From positions 930,001-994,000 of the forward strand of contig MU008163.1 of NCBI GenBank assembly GCA_010909165.1: a stretch of DNA of 64,000 nucleotides. The letters run 5' to 3'. A program made the position numbers and the translations under genes. Numbering within the stretch: position 1 is the stretch's first letter; every line of letters starts with the position of its first letter. The stretch comes from Anthoceros angustus. Its lineage: Eukaryota; Streptophyta; Anthocerotopsida; Anthocerotales; Anthocerotaceae. Shown here piece by piece: positions 34,605 to 44,809 of the stretch. Below the pieces are notes generated by a model. It saw only the letters and a program-made list of their open reading frames with translations. It did not search any database and was not told the DNA's origin.

Positions 34605-34638
34605 GAGCCGTATGATAGGTAACTATCTCTTATGGTTC
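34605..34638 (+). ncRNA. group II intron domain V (mitochondrial origin)
   Basis: Thirty-four bases from GAGCCGTATG to GGTTC fold as domain V: a lower stem GAGCCGTA with TATGGTTC, an upper stem ATAG/CTAT closed by a GTAA tetraloop (GNRA class), and the AGC catalytic triad at the base. Length and layout are exactly canonical. It is the catalytic heart of a self-splicing intron, here stranded in nuclear DNA and surely inactive. Confidence 0.8.
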
Positions 34639-34639
34639 G

Positions 34640-35406
34640 GAGAGGACTCCATTGTTCTGATAAGTTATTGGGGAATGGTTTCCTTAGCTTCTCCTTCTGG
34701 AGGGAGGAGCTGAGGCCTGGAAGCTGGGGCCGGAATGGGGAGCCGTGGCGTGCATCTCATATCTGCCCATCCATGGAGAGGTGCTCCAATTCCCGCCCCT
34801 GCTTTCAAATCTTGTTCGGGGTCGGCTTCAAGCGTGGCCATGCCAGCGTGGTGCTACCCGTAGCGGGATCATCAATGGATTGCTCAGGAAAGGGATGTCT
34901 CCATTGCACCAGGCTGAAGTCATGCACCCTGTGTGCGAATCCCGGAGTTTTACTCAAGTGCTATTCTCGAGGCAGAGAGGGAGCGCTGGCAGACGAGGCT
35001 CCCCGTCTGCTGGCATCGTGTGAGGACCTAGACTAGCAAGCGCGGGTTGGTGAAGAGGCCGAGCACCAGGCTTAGTTAGGGCTTCTGAAGTTTGTCCGGC
35101 CGGCCAGCTGAAATTTCCCGTTCCTGGCACTCGCATCCTGTCAGGACATCGACTACTGTAGTCCGCGATGCTTTGCACTATTGGGCTGGTTTCTTGATAG
35201 TGAAACTGGTTTTGCAGTTAAGCTTTTGCAACCCGTATGAGCATCATATCTCAATAATTCAGGGGAGATAATATATTTCCAGATGTCGCGGCTTATGGTC
35301 ATCAACCTCCGATGGTTAAGAGTGGGAGTTTTTGGTCTTCTAATTAGTACCTATATTTATGAACCGGAAAATAGGCGAAATTGGTTTCAAGGTCAAAATG
35401 GGTTTA
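34640..35406. other. probable continuation of mitochondrial-derived DNA, no gene recognised
   Basis: GC-richer sequence after domain V. GTGCGAATCCC at 34934 resembles the GTGCG 5' end of group II introns, but that alone is weak. A plus-strand open stretch at 35283-35465 has no recognised family. The right limit of the mitochondrial insertion could not be set. Confidence 0.35.
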
Positions 35407-35799
35407 TCAGCAAATATGGGTTGAGTAGCTTTGGCATCGGTCCTTTGCAGCAGTCACCGCTTTGACTAGCTCATATGTCAAGATACACTCACGTTTCCTG
35501 GATAGAGTGAGGGATGCCACACATTCATGTCGAAGAACACCTTCAACCAGTGTGACCCCTGCACAACCCTGATACGAAGCACAAAATGACCGAATCTGAG
35601 ATACAATATGTTCCTTCAGAAATGACATGGAATCTAAATAGCCTTGAGTAGATCGGGCCAGTATATCTATGTAGCAACCCACTTGAGCATTAAATTCCAC
35701 AAAGATATCCAGGGACTCTGCAGATAATGAAAGGACATTAGGCTCTAGTTTCATTCCTGAATCAATTGGTCTTTCCTCATCAACCCAGCCTTTTGTCAA
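35407..35799 (-). CDS. unrecognised open frame, 130 residues
   Basis: Starts MTKGWVDEERPIDSGMKLEP and continues with helical, ordinary-composition sequence such as LDIFVEFNAQVGCYIDILAR, SFLKEHIVSQIRSFCASYQG, GVTLVEGVLRHECVASLTLS and ECILTYELVKAVTAAKDRC. Composition is protein-like and not repeat-derived. It looks like one exon of a larger protein; no matching upstream exon was identified. It lies head-to-head with the caspase-like gene, roughly 800 bp away. No family recognised. Confidence 0.45.
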   Translation of the reverse strand: MTKGWVDEERPIDSGMKLEPNVLSLSAESLDIFVEFNAQVGCYIDILARSTQGYLDSMSFLKEHIVSQIRSFCASYQGCAGVTLVEGVLRHECVASLTLSRKRECILTYELVKAVTAAKDRCQSYSTHIC

Positions 35800-36589
35800 A
35801 CAATATGTGTATAAAAGTGCCTACAATGTATAGGAATAATGAGACTAGTTAATAGTCAATAATAATAATAATAAAAGAATAAGTTTCCAAGGACATAAAA
35901 CAAAAGGTATTCGGCTTGAGAAAAGTTACGAACCTGTAACCTAGGAAAAAAATCCTTGTGTGAGGAATGTACAATCTTGATTATGACATTGTAGACGCAA
36001 ACCCATAAAGACATAATCATGATGATTACCGTGTGAAGGTCATTCTAACTATTGATTAACTCATGACATGAATGTGTGGATTTCATTCTTTATACCTACA
36101 TATTGGAACAAAATAATGCACTTGTCCTTCTTCATCTATACTTTCGTAGCAAAGGTGCAACTCAAGCATCCATTGGATGAATTGTTCCTCGTTCACAATA
36201 GTTTCATCAAGCCCTACCTTTTTCATAGACATTTTTATGCACACTACACGCAGTCTTGGAAAGCTATCTTCAACAGCGGCACCCAGGGCTCTGCACTCAT
36301 TTTAAAGGCCAACAAAGAGTTTGCAACCGTGGTGGATGGTCATGTTATTTTGGGACAAAACGAGGACCTTGCCAGAGCCGAAGCAAAGTTCCAAGGTTCG
36401 AAGCTCTTAATCCTGTGAATAGTCTATATGTTTTGCTAGCCTTCTTCTACACATGTAGTTTTTCAATATCATTACACAAGTAGGCCGTTTCTTGCAAACT
36501 CTGAGGCTGTACTTGTTGCAGGATCGAAATCCAGCAGCAGCTTCTCTCCTGAAACTCCTACATAGCTATCCTCGCAAGTAGTAAAGGCT

Positions 36590-37388
36590 GTGCAGAAAGA
36601 ACAACATGTTGCTGTGAGTAGTTATCCTAACCATAGTGTGGAAGTAGGCAAACAGAGAGGTTTGGTAGTGATTGTGAGCATGGAAGAGGATAGACCTGGA
36701 GGAGCTGTAGACCTTGGGCGACCTCAAGCTCTTTTTGAGCCTTTGGCATTTCGTACTAAGATATTAGTGGACTGTTCTGAGGATGTCAAAGCAAGTTTTA
36801 GGAGCATTGCCAGACAAACTGCCCTAGTTGATGACGATTGCTTTATGTGTTGCATCAATGCTCATGGGGGGATTGAAGAAGATGGTAGACAGTACATTCT
36901 CACAAGTGGAGCACGCCGGGAGAAGCTATATGTTGATGATGATATCTTGAAGCCCATCTCTGAATCCACGGGGCTGAGAGACAAGCCCAAGGTATTTCTA
37001 ATCAATGCTTGTAGAGGCACAGGTAGCCTTATCACAAGAGAAAGCTGAGGACTCTGAAGTTGAGAGTAGCCAAATTGTGAGCAAGAGAGTCGGAGAAGTC
37101 CAACTCCTGCATTCTGAGAAGGATTGTCTCATCTTCCTCTTGACGAGTCATGGACAACAATCCTTCAAAGATACCGAGAAACACACACACTTTATCACAA
37201 CTATGATGAACACGATCACTAAAGGGGTCTCGAAAAAGGGATGATGTGTACAGCATTTTAACATTAGTGATTGCCGAGGTCACGGAGATAGAAGTCAGGC
37301 TCCCAAGCGAAGCAGGAAGGCGCTCTAAGAAGAGATCCCAGTGTCCAGAGTTGTACTCCATACTCACAAGAAAGCTTTGCTGGTCTTA
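36590..37388 (+). CDS. animal-type caspase-like cysteine peptidase (C14A), two frame changes
   Basis: p20 region: RGLVVIVSMEED (residues 23-34), LGRPQALFEPLAFRTKILVD, then the catalytic His in CINAHGG (His92, codon at 36863; compare SHG in animal caspases), YVDDDILKPI, and KPKVFLINACRG with the nucleophile Cys141 (codon 37010; family KPKLFFIQACRG). The first frame ends at a TGA at 37046. In the next frame a p10-like segment follows: EKDCLIFLLTSHGQQSFKDT, KHTHFITTMMNTI (37120-37230), and after a further one-base change at an AAAAAGGG run, DDVYSILTLVIAEV and QCPELYSILTRKLCWS to a TAA at 37386. This order, including the QCP-x-x-x-S-(M/I)-LT-(K/R)-x-L C-terminus, is that of animal caspases, not of plant metacaspases (which carry DSCHSG). 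The S1-pocket SxR of p10 reads SFK. An upstream exon with SGTQGSALILKANKEFATVV (36270-36395) may belong. Frame changes may be decay, introns or errors. Confidence 0.7.
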
Positions 37389-38700
37389 ACCATAAGTTCA
37401 CTTACCTGGCCAGCGGGAGTTTGGTGTGGCCATGTTCCTTCATCAGTAACCAGACAGTAATGGAATCATCGTTCCCAACAAGATACTGTTGGTGCAGCAA
37501 ACTGCTTCTAATACGGTCTTGTCATTTGTCCTTTTCTGCTCATTTCTTCTTTAGGCTCGCATACAATTTGGAGGAGAAATGACTCCTTCTGTGGATGAAC
37601 CTGTAGGTGAGAGCTCATGGACTTTAGGGAGGAAAGAACGAGGGAGTTGTGGAGCTGTAGCTATACTCTTTGGTTTCAAAAAGCAAGTCCAGATTTAAGC
37701 GTTTCTTTGACTTCTAGTCCTTTTGCATTCGAGATGTGTGTTCCATTTTCCTGAGCAGCCCAGGCTGGGACAGGATGTCCCTCACTGAAATCGCGTATGA
37801 GGCTTGCCTTTCTTTCCCGATGACAAAAGACAAAGCGCGAACAGTAGCTCACAGTAGCTGGTGCCAAACCCTCGTCTCCGCTATTAGGCTATGGCATTTT
37901 CGCTGTTAAAATTTGGATTAGGTTACTTTTCATGCATCGATGACACAAACATTTCGTAAGTTTTGTCGTCCTTCCAGTGGCGGCAGCAGTATCTCGCCGT
38001 TTCTAGGACTTTGAATAGCGGTTCCGCTTAACAATAGCAAATGGCGACGTCCAGGCTGTGGGGACGTGCTTTGCGCTGCTGAAGCTTCCGCTGGATAACA
38101 CTTACCTATATCTGGAATCGTTTGTGCTAAAATTTTACAACCTATTGTCAAAGCTTGATCGAGGTTGGAAGCCAAGATCAATCGCTCCAAAACAGCAGCG
38201 AATCTCTGACGCGATGCCAATGTGTTCCGGAAGCGAGAGCGAGCCACAGAAGCTGTGCACAATTTGTTTAGCATGATTGTGGCCAAAACAACTTACCATA
38301 GAACTTGGTAAGCATCCTGGCACCACCAGCCGGTAGAAGCACCCTAGCGCGGTGCTTCTAGCCTTCGTGGGTTGCATATATGACTATATAATCGCCATGT
38401 CTATCCATGACAATCTTTGTTTATGTTTATATTTATGTTTATCCCTGTCTATATTGCCATGTTTATTCGTGCAAGGTACAATTCTCAATTAGAGTATAGA
38501 GTACTTAGTAGGATTGTACAACAAAAAAATTTATTAATTTTAAATATCTAGAATGGCAATGAAGAAGAAGTCTATTATAATCCACATGTGCATAATTTCC
38601 TCTCATGGGACTTGGTACTTAACAACTTGTACCATGTATCATGGTGCATACCTGAAGAAAAATATTCTGAACAAAAAGAGAACCCTGTAATATGGAGGAA
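37389..38700. other. downstream of the caspase-like gene; no gene established
   Basis: A possible extra exon lies at about 37555-37606 (TTTCTTCTTTAG acceptor, RIQFGGEMTPSVDEPV, then GTGAGA donor) but its membership is unknown. A minus-strand open stretch of 118 codons at 37930-38286 has no recognised family. 38400-38470 is a TATTTATGTTTAT-type low-complexity tract. Confidence 0.35.
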
Positions 38701-38739
38701 CGGCTATCACTCTGTGTTTGAGTCACGTCTTTGAGTACT

Positions 38740-39585
38740 AAGACATGAGTCAAGTGTCCAAGTACTAAGACATGAGTCACGTCTTTGAGTACTAAGACAA
38801 TACTAAAAGGCTAAAAATGGACAGACTCTTCTAATGAGGGCCGAATGCAATATATAAACGACAATGTGTGGGGCATGAGTGGCACAAGAAGATGCCAGCA
38901 CCAAAAACTCCATAGGTGATCATTGTTACAGCTACTTGATCTTACTTCCAAAGCCGATCATTGTTGCATCTACTTGAGAGCTGCATATTACAAGGTGTGG
39001 AATAAGTACAACAAAATGAAATATAGCTTTTGCCTCGACCGTAAATCGCACTGAATATGAGTACACACAACTTCGATCACCCCGCTATCGAAGTTGGCTA
39101 CACTTTAAAAATAAAAATTATAAAAAAAATAATTTAATTTTAAGTATCTTGAGTTTAATTCTCAATTAGAGCTCTAAATACCTTCAGAAAAATGTGCACA
39201 ATAAAAAAAGCATCCTGAAACATGGAAGAACACAATTTAGAACCATGAATACCTTGAGAAAAACGTTCACAACAAAAAGTAATCTTTGAAGATAAAGGGA
39301 CGCAAATCATTGAGTCGTGTCTATGGGTATTAAAAGGCAGTTGTAATTAGCTAAAAATGGGCTGACTCTTCTAATGATGAAATGTGGTATATCGACCCCA
39401 ATGTGTGGGGTCATATATGAGTGGCACAAAAAGGCGCCAGCAGGTAACACAATCTTTAGCTGAGCATTGTTGCATAAGCTTAATTTGAGAGCACGAGATT
39501 GCTAGATCCGAAATACCACAACAAAATGACAAATAGCTTTTGCCTGGACCTAAATCACACTCAACACGAGTACACACAAGAACGG
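38740..39585. repeat. duplicated 3' flank of the EG45-like gene, with a gene remnant
   Basis: 38800-39065 resembles 39345-39575: shared words include GCTAAAAATGG, GACTCTTCTAATGA, CAATGTGTGGGG, GAGTGGCACAA, CAACAAAATGA and TAGCTTTTGCCT. At 39068-39105 the minus strand still reads VANFDSGVIEV, the equivalent of the C-terminal MADLDTGVIEIGY of the gene at 39788. This is the eroded end of a tandem second copy of that gene. At 38735-38800 a 30-35 bp unit (AGTACTAAGACATGAGTCA) is repeated two to three times. Confidence 0.75.
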
Positions 39586-39787
39586 GAAAATATTATTATA
39601 AATAAAAGCAGGGCACGAATGCCCATAAGACATGCTAGCGGCAGTCCCCATGTAGCTAAAAATCTGGCCTCCTTATTGACGGGGTGAGCTTTGCTGAGCA
39701 AAGCCATAATTTCTGGCTGCCCAGGGCTGGCTGCTTATTTTGGAAAGCTAGCTTTAGTAGGGTCCAGATTGTTTGAAGAGCTCAAAC

Positions 39788-40395
39788 TCAGCCGGAATTG
39801 GCGAAATTGTAGCCAATTTCGATGACCCCGGTGTCGAGGTCGGCCATTGCGGAGAAAGCGGCCTTTGAGAGGTCGATGGTACTGGAGCAGCCGGCGGACG
39901 ATGGGCAGTAGTCCACAATCCGCACCTTAATCGCCTCCTTGTTGGTGCAGCCCGACTTGCACCACACCCAATAGTAATCGCCGCACACGGCGCCTCCCTT
40001 CCAGAACGTATCGCTTGCTGCCGCAAAGTAGTTGTCGGCCGGGAACTGGCCTTTGTCGTACCCGAAGCATGCCGACGCTGTGACATACAGTCAGTCATTC
40101 CCACTTCCAGGATCGCAAGACTAGCCAATGAGATGCTCACAACTAAGTGCCTAGACGTTAAGCTTGCGGCAGAATGCAGACTGGTGATGCGTCCGAGAAG
40201 TGCAGGATGGATGACAAGCACGTGAAATTCCAACAATTGGGTGCACTTACGGACGTATTCGGTGTAGTATGTTGCTTTGCCGTAAGCTTTCGCGGAGGCG
40301 AGGTGCGCATTGTACAGCACTGCGAGCAGCAGTGCCAGTGCTGCTGCTGCCAATGGCGAGCTCAGCCTCACCTTTGCGTTCACCTTGGAAGCCAT
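39788..40395 (-). CDS. EG45-like / plant natriuretic peptide-type secreted protein
   Basis: Two exons, 40395-40251 and 40077-39788, with a GTAAGT donor and CACAG acceptor; 435 nt, 144 residues. The N-terminus SPLAAAALALLLAVLYNAHL is a signal peptide with likely cleavage after ASAKA. The mature part is a single double-psi beta-barrel of the RlpA/expansin-like type: KATYYTEYVPSACFGYDKGQ, AVCGDYYWVWC, VRIVDYCPSSAGCSSTIDLS and FSAMADLDTGVIEIGYNF. Family members are apoplastic signalling or defence proteins that affect water and ion balance; they lack the second expansin domain, as here. The conserved Cys pairs are present. The frame is intact and the start fits the signal peptide. (CAG)-rich Ala codons lie in the signal peptide. 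Confidence 0.9.
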
Positions 40396-40857
40396 ATGTG
40401 AGAGATCACGAACTGGATGACGTTGGACGATGGCCCAGGCAGCTCTAGCACAGCAGATCAGGATAGCAGATCCCAGGAGATATCGATGTGTGAGCTAGAG
40501 GCGATTGGGAGCTGAATGCAAGCCAGCCTTATGTATATTCACAGTGGTAGAGAGTCTTGAAACCTGTTTACAGTCGAATCGATGCCTAGAGGAAAACGGA
40601 CGTGTTGACGCGGCATCTCTTACTAGACTTCCCACAAGGCGGCATCTCCATGGCAGTCGTCCCATACGCTTGGTGTGTGCATCGGTTCGTATGGCTTCCA
40701 ATTTCTACTTGGCGTGGCCCGGTGAAGTCATTGCATGAGGTTGGCGTGGCCCTGGAAAGTCATTCCATGAGGTTGACGTAGCACTGGCAAGTCATCCCAT
40801 GTTTGCTCTCTGGAAATATGTTAGGATGTCAGCACAGTTTTACGTTTATGGGTCAGG
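40396..40857. other. upstream region of the EG45-like gene
   Basis: No coding region recognised. GGCGTGGCCC/GTCATTGCATGAGGTTG-type text repeats two to three times at 40710-40800. Confidence 0.4.
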
Positions 40858-41380
40858 TTGATGCTGCGTTGCCCTATGCTTAAGGCTGTGGAGGTGTTTC
40901 AGGGAAGAATGTATCGTTTCAATGTGACATCTTGGAATGGCATGGTCTTGGGGTACCGCCAGATGGGTTATGATGAGGAGGCTGTTGCTGTTGTGGTCAA
41001 GGGTGCAAGACACGGTTCAAGGGTGCAAGACACGGTTCAAGGGTGCAAGAGAAGGGTCAAGTCCCGAATGAGACAACATGTGTTGGTGAGAACCACCGAC
41101 GCAGATGTTAGGGCTTAGGAAACGTGGATGGGATTTGTGGGAAGGAAACATGCTTTTGGATGCGCATGCAAAATGTGGGAGCCTCCAGAAATGAGACAAA
41201 CGCTTGACAGCTCGCCTCTGAAGAGTAATGTGGTTCCAGGGAACACCATGATCTTCGGGTATGCCTCCCAGACCCAAAACCTGAAGGCTGAACAGGAAGC
41301 TCTGGCCCTGTACTCACAGATGCTGCAGGAAGGTGAGGTCATGAATTGCCGCACAAATGCTCTTATGAACATGCCCTGAA
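40858..41380 (+). pseudogene. PPR relics
   Basis: Plus-strand scraps of a pentatricopeptide protein unrelated to the other three copies: NVTSWNGMVLGYRQMGYDEE at about 40918-40985, DAHAKCGSLQK-type text at 41155-41190, and PLKSNVVPGNTMIFGYASQT followed by AEQEALALYSQMLQEGEV (41215-41340). Frame changes and a tandem triplication between the pieces show it is dead. Confidence 0.75.
40997..41058. repeat. 20 bp unit, three tandem copies
   Basis: GTCAAGGGTGCAAGACACGGTT-type unit, two exact and one altered copy (CAAGAGAAGG), inside the PPR relic. Confidence 0.85.
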
Positions 41381-41513
41381 AAAATCGGATCGATCCATCC
41401 GACTGTCCCGAATCGCCTGTTTTACTCCACAAAGGTGCAGCGTTCAGGATGAGTCGTCTCAAAGACCAGGTCGTTTCACGGTCTCTCAAGCTCTTAGTTC
41501 TACCGTCTGATTT

Positions 41514-42065
41514 GTGGGAAGACTTGAAGAACCTCGAGCGCGAGAACTCGAAGTCCGTCCAAAGCGTGCAAAGCGCAGGGCACTGAGGCAGGCGCGAAAG
41601 GCCCAGCCAGGCATGTGCCGGGGGCCAAGTTGGGAAGCATTTGCGGCTTCCGCCAGCTGGGGCTGGCCCTGCAGCTGCAGCGGTCACAAAGGTAGCGGGA
41701 CAGAGGTGGGCCCCACGGTGGAAACCCGACACGGGCAGGCGCCGGACTGTTTCGTCGGGCAAAAGGAGTCGGCTACAGCAAGGCACAAGGATATTGCACA
41801 GCTACCACAGCGGACAGAGCTTGAACTTGGAAGGGAGGATATGTCTTTGATCCGGTCACCCGCGCCTGCGCCCGCGCCAGTGCCAGTGCCAGGGCCAGCT
41901 GCACACGATAAGCCGCACATGGTGACGGACGGTGGATTAAGTCTCTGCCAGGTTGCGGATGCCGTACACGAGCCCGGCCAGAACTGCACGGGCTCCAGTA
42001 CGATGCCAGATGTGTACATATGTACAGACATCCCGCTGGAATGCTTCGAGAGCGCAGACAAATGA
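41514..42065 (+). CDS. doubtful open frame, 183 residues
   Basis: Open from M at 41514; basic at the start (RPKRAKRRALRQARKAQ) with a PAPAPAPVPVPGPA run at about 41860-41900. The opposite strand is also open over much of the same stretch, a consequence of high GC, and there is no family resemblance. Could be an exon or chance. 42066-42540 shows no gene. Confidence 0.2.
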   Translation: MGRLEEPRARELEVRPKRAKRRALRQARKAQPGMCRGPSWEAFAASASWGWPCSCSGHKGSGTEVGPTVETRHGQAPDCFVGQKESATARHKDIAQLPQRTELELGREDMSLIRSPAPAPAPVPVPGPAAHDKPHMVTDGGLSLCQVADAVHEPGQNCTGSSTMPDVYICTDIPLECFESADK

Positions 42066-42547
42066 GTGCTCCTCTGCATGCGCAAGGGCGGATGGAGCAC
42101 AAATGCTTGGAGAAAGGATGGATACACTTCACGGGCTCGTCGAGCGCATGCAAGTGAATGCTGCCCAGCACGCGCTCGAACACAGTGCGAGTACCGCAGG
42201 AATGTTTGACAAGGATGTATAAGTATAATATGCTCGTGGAGCACACACACATGAATGCTACTCTGCAGAGGTCACTAACTCTCACACACAGATGAAGGCT
42301 CTGCGGAGGCCACAAAACTGCAGCTACCTCACCAGGGACCTGATCTGGGAAGCCTTGTGCGGGCGGTGGCCCGTGATGCCAAGTTGCCAATGCGGATGAA
42401 TAGAAGTAGGGAGCACGAAGCCACGGAGTCTCACCATAGCCCTGGGCACACTGGAATCCATGCTCCAACCTGCTCCCTTATCTGTAACATCTCAAATAAC
42501 GCATCCAATGTGAAGCCATGGTAATGTGATTCCAGACCAACCAGGGT

Positions 42548-44121
42548 CTAGAGCACTGCCACGGCCATGGCTGCCAAACCGGCTCCAAAGAGCACGCCGA
42601 ATGAGGCCCTAACAGAGCCCGCGGCACTGGGGTGGCGGGGTCGGGCAGCCGGAGGAGGGGCGGGGCCTCCTGGGCGCCGGAGGAGGCGCGGTGCTGGCGG
42701 GAGGAGGGACGGAGGGGGTCGTTGTGGGTGGAGGAGTCGAAGTCGGGGAGTGGAGGGAGGAGAGGCTGGAGGAGTGGTGGGAGGAGTGGAAGGTGTGGTG
42801 GGAGGAGAGGCAGGTGGGGTGGAGGAGGAAGGTGGTGGGAGGAGTGGAAGGCGTGGTGGGAGGAGTGGACGGTGCGATGGGAGGAGAGGAAGGTGAGGTG
42901 GGAGGAGTGGAAGGTGCGACGGGAGGAGGAAGGTGCGGTGGGAGGAGATGCTGGGGAAGTCGGGGAGAGGCCGGTGAGGTGGGAGGCGAGGCCGGAGTAG
43001 TCGGAGGTTCAGTTGGCTCCTGGCCTGGGAAGGCGGGGAGATGTGGGAGCCAGAGGCGGGGAAACGGGAGGGAATGGAGAAGGCCCAGGAGTCGACGATG
43101 AAGGAGGAGTGGCGGAATTGAAGGAGGAGTTGCTGGGGGTCAACGGGGTGTTGAAGGAGGTGTTGAAGGAGGAGTTGATGGAGGAGTAGCCGGAGGAGCT
43201 GCAGGAGGAGTTGAAGGAGGCGGACCAGGAGTTGTAGGGGAGTTGAAGGAGGAGTTGCTGGAGTGGAGGGAGGAGAGGCAGGGGCGATGGCGGAGATGCA
43301 AGAGGAGGAACGCCTGCCGGGGAGAAGGAGGAGGGATGAAGTAGTCGGAGGGGGATGAAGTTGTCGGAGGAGGGGTTGAGGTAGTCGGAGGAGGGGATGA
43401 AGTAGTCGGAGGGGGGGATGAAGTTGTCGGAGGAGGGGACGAGGTAGTCGGAGGAGGGGATGAAGTTGTAGGAGGAGGGCTAGCACCTCCGCCGGAAGCC
43501 GCAGCAACAACAGCTGAAAAATGCATCATGGGACAATGTCCGGGCACGCCACAGGTGAAGTAGGTAGTGCCTGCGGCCAGGGTGACGGCGTCATTCCCAG
43601 TATTGTAGGTGGCCGTCGGAGAAGCTACTATGCAGCCCGTGAAATCATCCAGACTCCCCAGGGTAATCACGTCGTGCTGGCCCTTAGTATACTTGAACGC
43701 TACGGGAACCACAACGACCGATCAGGAAAAACAACACAATACAACACAACACAGACGAAGAAGAAAGCCAGCTCCCGTGACAACAACAACACAAAACCCC
43801 CAAACTCCGGAGAGAAAAATGCAATGCAGCTCCCGAGTTGACATCAAAATGCACACAGGCTCAGTAGAAAAAACGCAGTGGTCACAGCAGAACAAAAACA
43901 ACAGCCGTCTGCTCAAACTCACTGATCGTGTCCCCGGCCACGAACGTGGTACTGTCAGCCCAGGTCTGATAATCGCCGAAGCCCCAGGTCCCGTCCCCGC
44001 CGGCCGGGTGGTCGGTGGCGCTGCCGCATTGCAGGAACGCGAGGAGCGTGAGGAGCACGGCTGCCGCCGCTGGCGACGCACTGCCCCTTCCCTGCGTCGT
44101 CCGCGACCTGGAGTCCGCCAT
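42548..44121 (-). CDS. uclacyanin-type phytocyanin with long proline-rich tail, frame-broken in the tail
   Basis: Exon 1 is 44121-43923 (M at 44121; signal peptide AAAAVLLTLLAFLQCGSA, then GGDGTWGFGDYQTWADSTTF and AGDTI), donor GTGAGT; exon 2 starts at 43699 after CCCGTAG and gives TFKYTKGQHDVITL. Copper ligands of blue copper proteins are visible: His in GQHDV, Cys and His in FTCGVPGHC, and Met in CPMM, the uclacyanin pattern. After FSAVVAAASGGGASPPP come about six PPPTTSSP repeats and then a very long Pro/Ser/Thr region. The end, ASFGVLFGAGLAAMAVAVL before the stop at 42548, looks like a GPI-anchor signal. To connect these, the frame must change at least twice between 43320 and 42900, so the tail is broken or the repeats are mis-sequenced. 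Such proteins sit on the cell surface. Confidence 0.8.
43332..43480 (-). repeat. 24 bp repeat encoding PPPTTSS(P)
   Basis: Plus strand unit close to GGAGGAGGGGATGAAGTAGTC, about six copies of 24 bp, in frame with the phytocyanin exon. Further GGAGGAGTGGAAGGT-type repeats continue through 42730-43260. Confidence 0.85.
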
Positions 44122-44809
44122 AGCCACCGCTTCCGTAGCAATGCTAAGACTCGTCGGAGCGTGAAAAGTTTGAGACGGGCGAGACGCGATGTGCTCGCGA
44201 GAAGGGGAGGAGAGAAACGACTCAGGCCGCAGCTCGGCCGCGCCACAATGCGTCTCGAGGAGCTGAGGTTCAGTCTTCATCGGGTTCAGCTGCCGTCGCG
44301 CCGTCTCTCTCTACTGGCCGGAGCCCGCCTCTCTCTTGCCATCGCTGTGGCTGGCTTTCCTGGCCTCTCTTGCTCGGCGCGGGCAACGGCTATCTAATCG
44401 AGCCGTTTCCGTCGGGCTGTTCAAGCGTTCAAGCCTTGCACGACCAGCAGAGCGCATCTCAGTCTCCCAAAGTCATCACAGTGCAGAAACCGTAGATTAG
44501 GCAGAAACCGTACATTAAGCAAATGTGATTGTTAATGCGAACAAAGAACTCAGAGGACAAAAAGAGAAAGCTCTGCTGTGGCTTTCAAAAGGAACATGTG
44601 ACAAGAATGCACATGCCGATGTACCGATGTACCGATGTACCTATGCACAGGAGGAATGCCCTACCGACAACATGAAATTCAAATTGGACTTGCAGTGGAA
44701 TTGTGTGGGGAACAACCTGTTTCATCGGTCATCTATGCTTTCAGGTTTTGATGTTGGAGTTGCTGTTGGAGTTGTGTGGGGAACAAAATCCTTGCATGTG
44801 TGCTTCACG
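44122..44809. other. intergenic, promoter side of the phytocyanin gene
   Basis: No gene recognised. ATGTACCGATGTACCGATGT at 44620 is a short tandem repeat. TGTGGGGAACAA occurs twice (44704 and 44775) near the start of the third PPR copy's flank, with GTTGGAGTTGCTGTTGGAGTTG between. Confidence 0.4.

Noticed and set aside
36590-37048. Assignment of the C14-like gene to plant metacaspases
   Set aside because: The motifs are NAHGG and INACRG with p10-like QCPELYSILT; metacaspase DSCHSG and its surroundings are absent.
42567-43101. Gly/Arg-rich plus-strand ORFs
   Set aside because: They are the antisense of the phytocyanin proline-rich tail and its GGAGGAG repeats.
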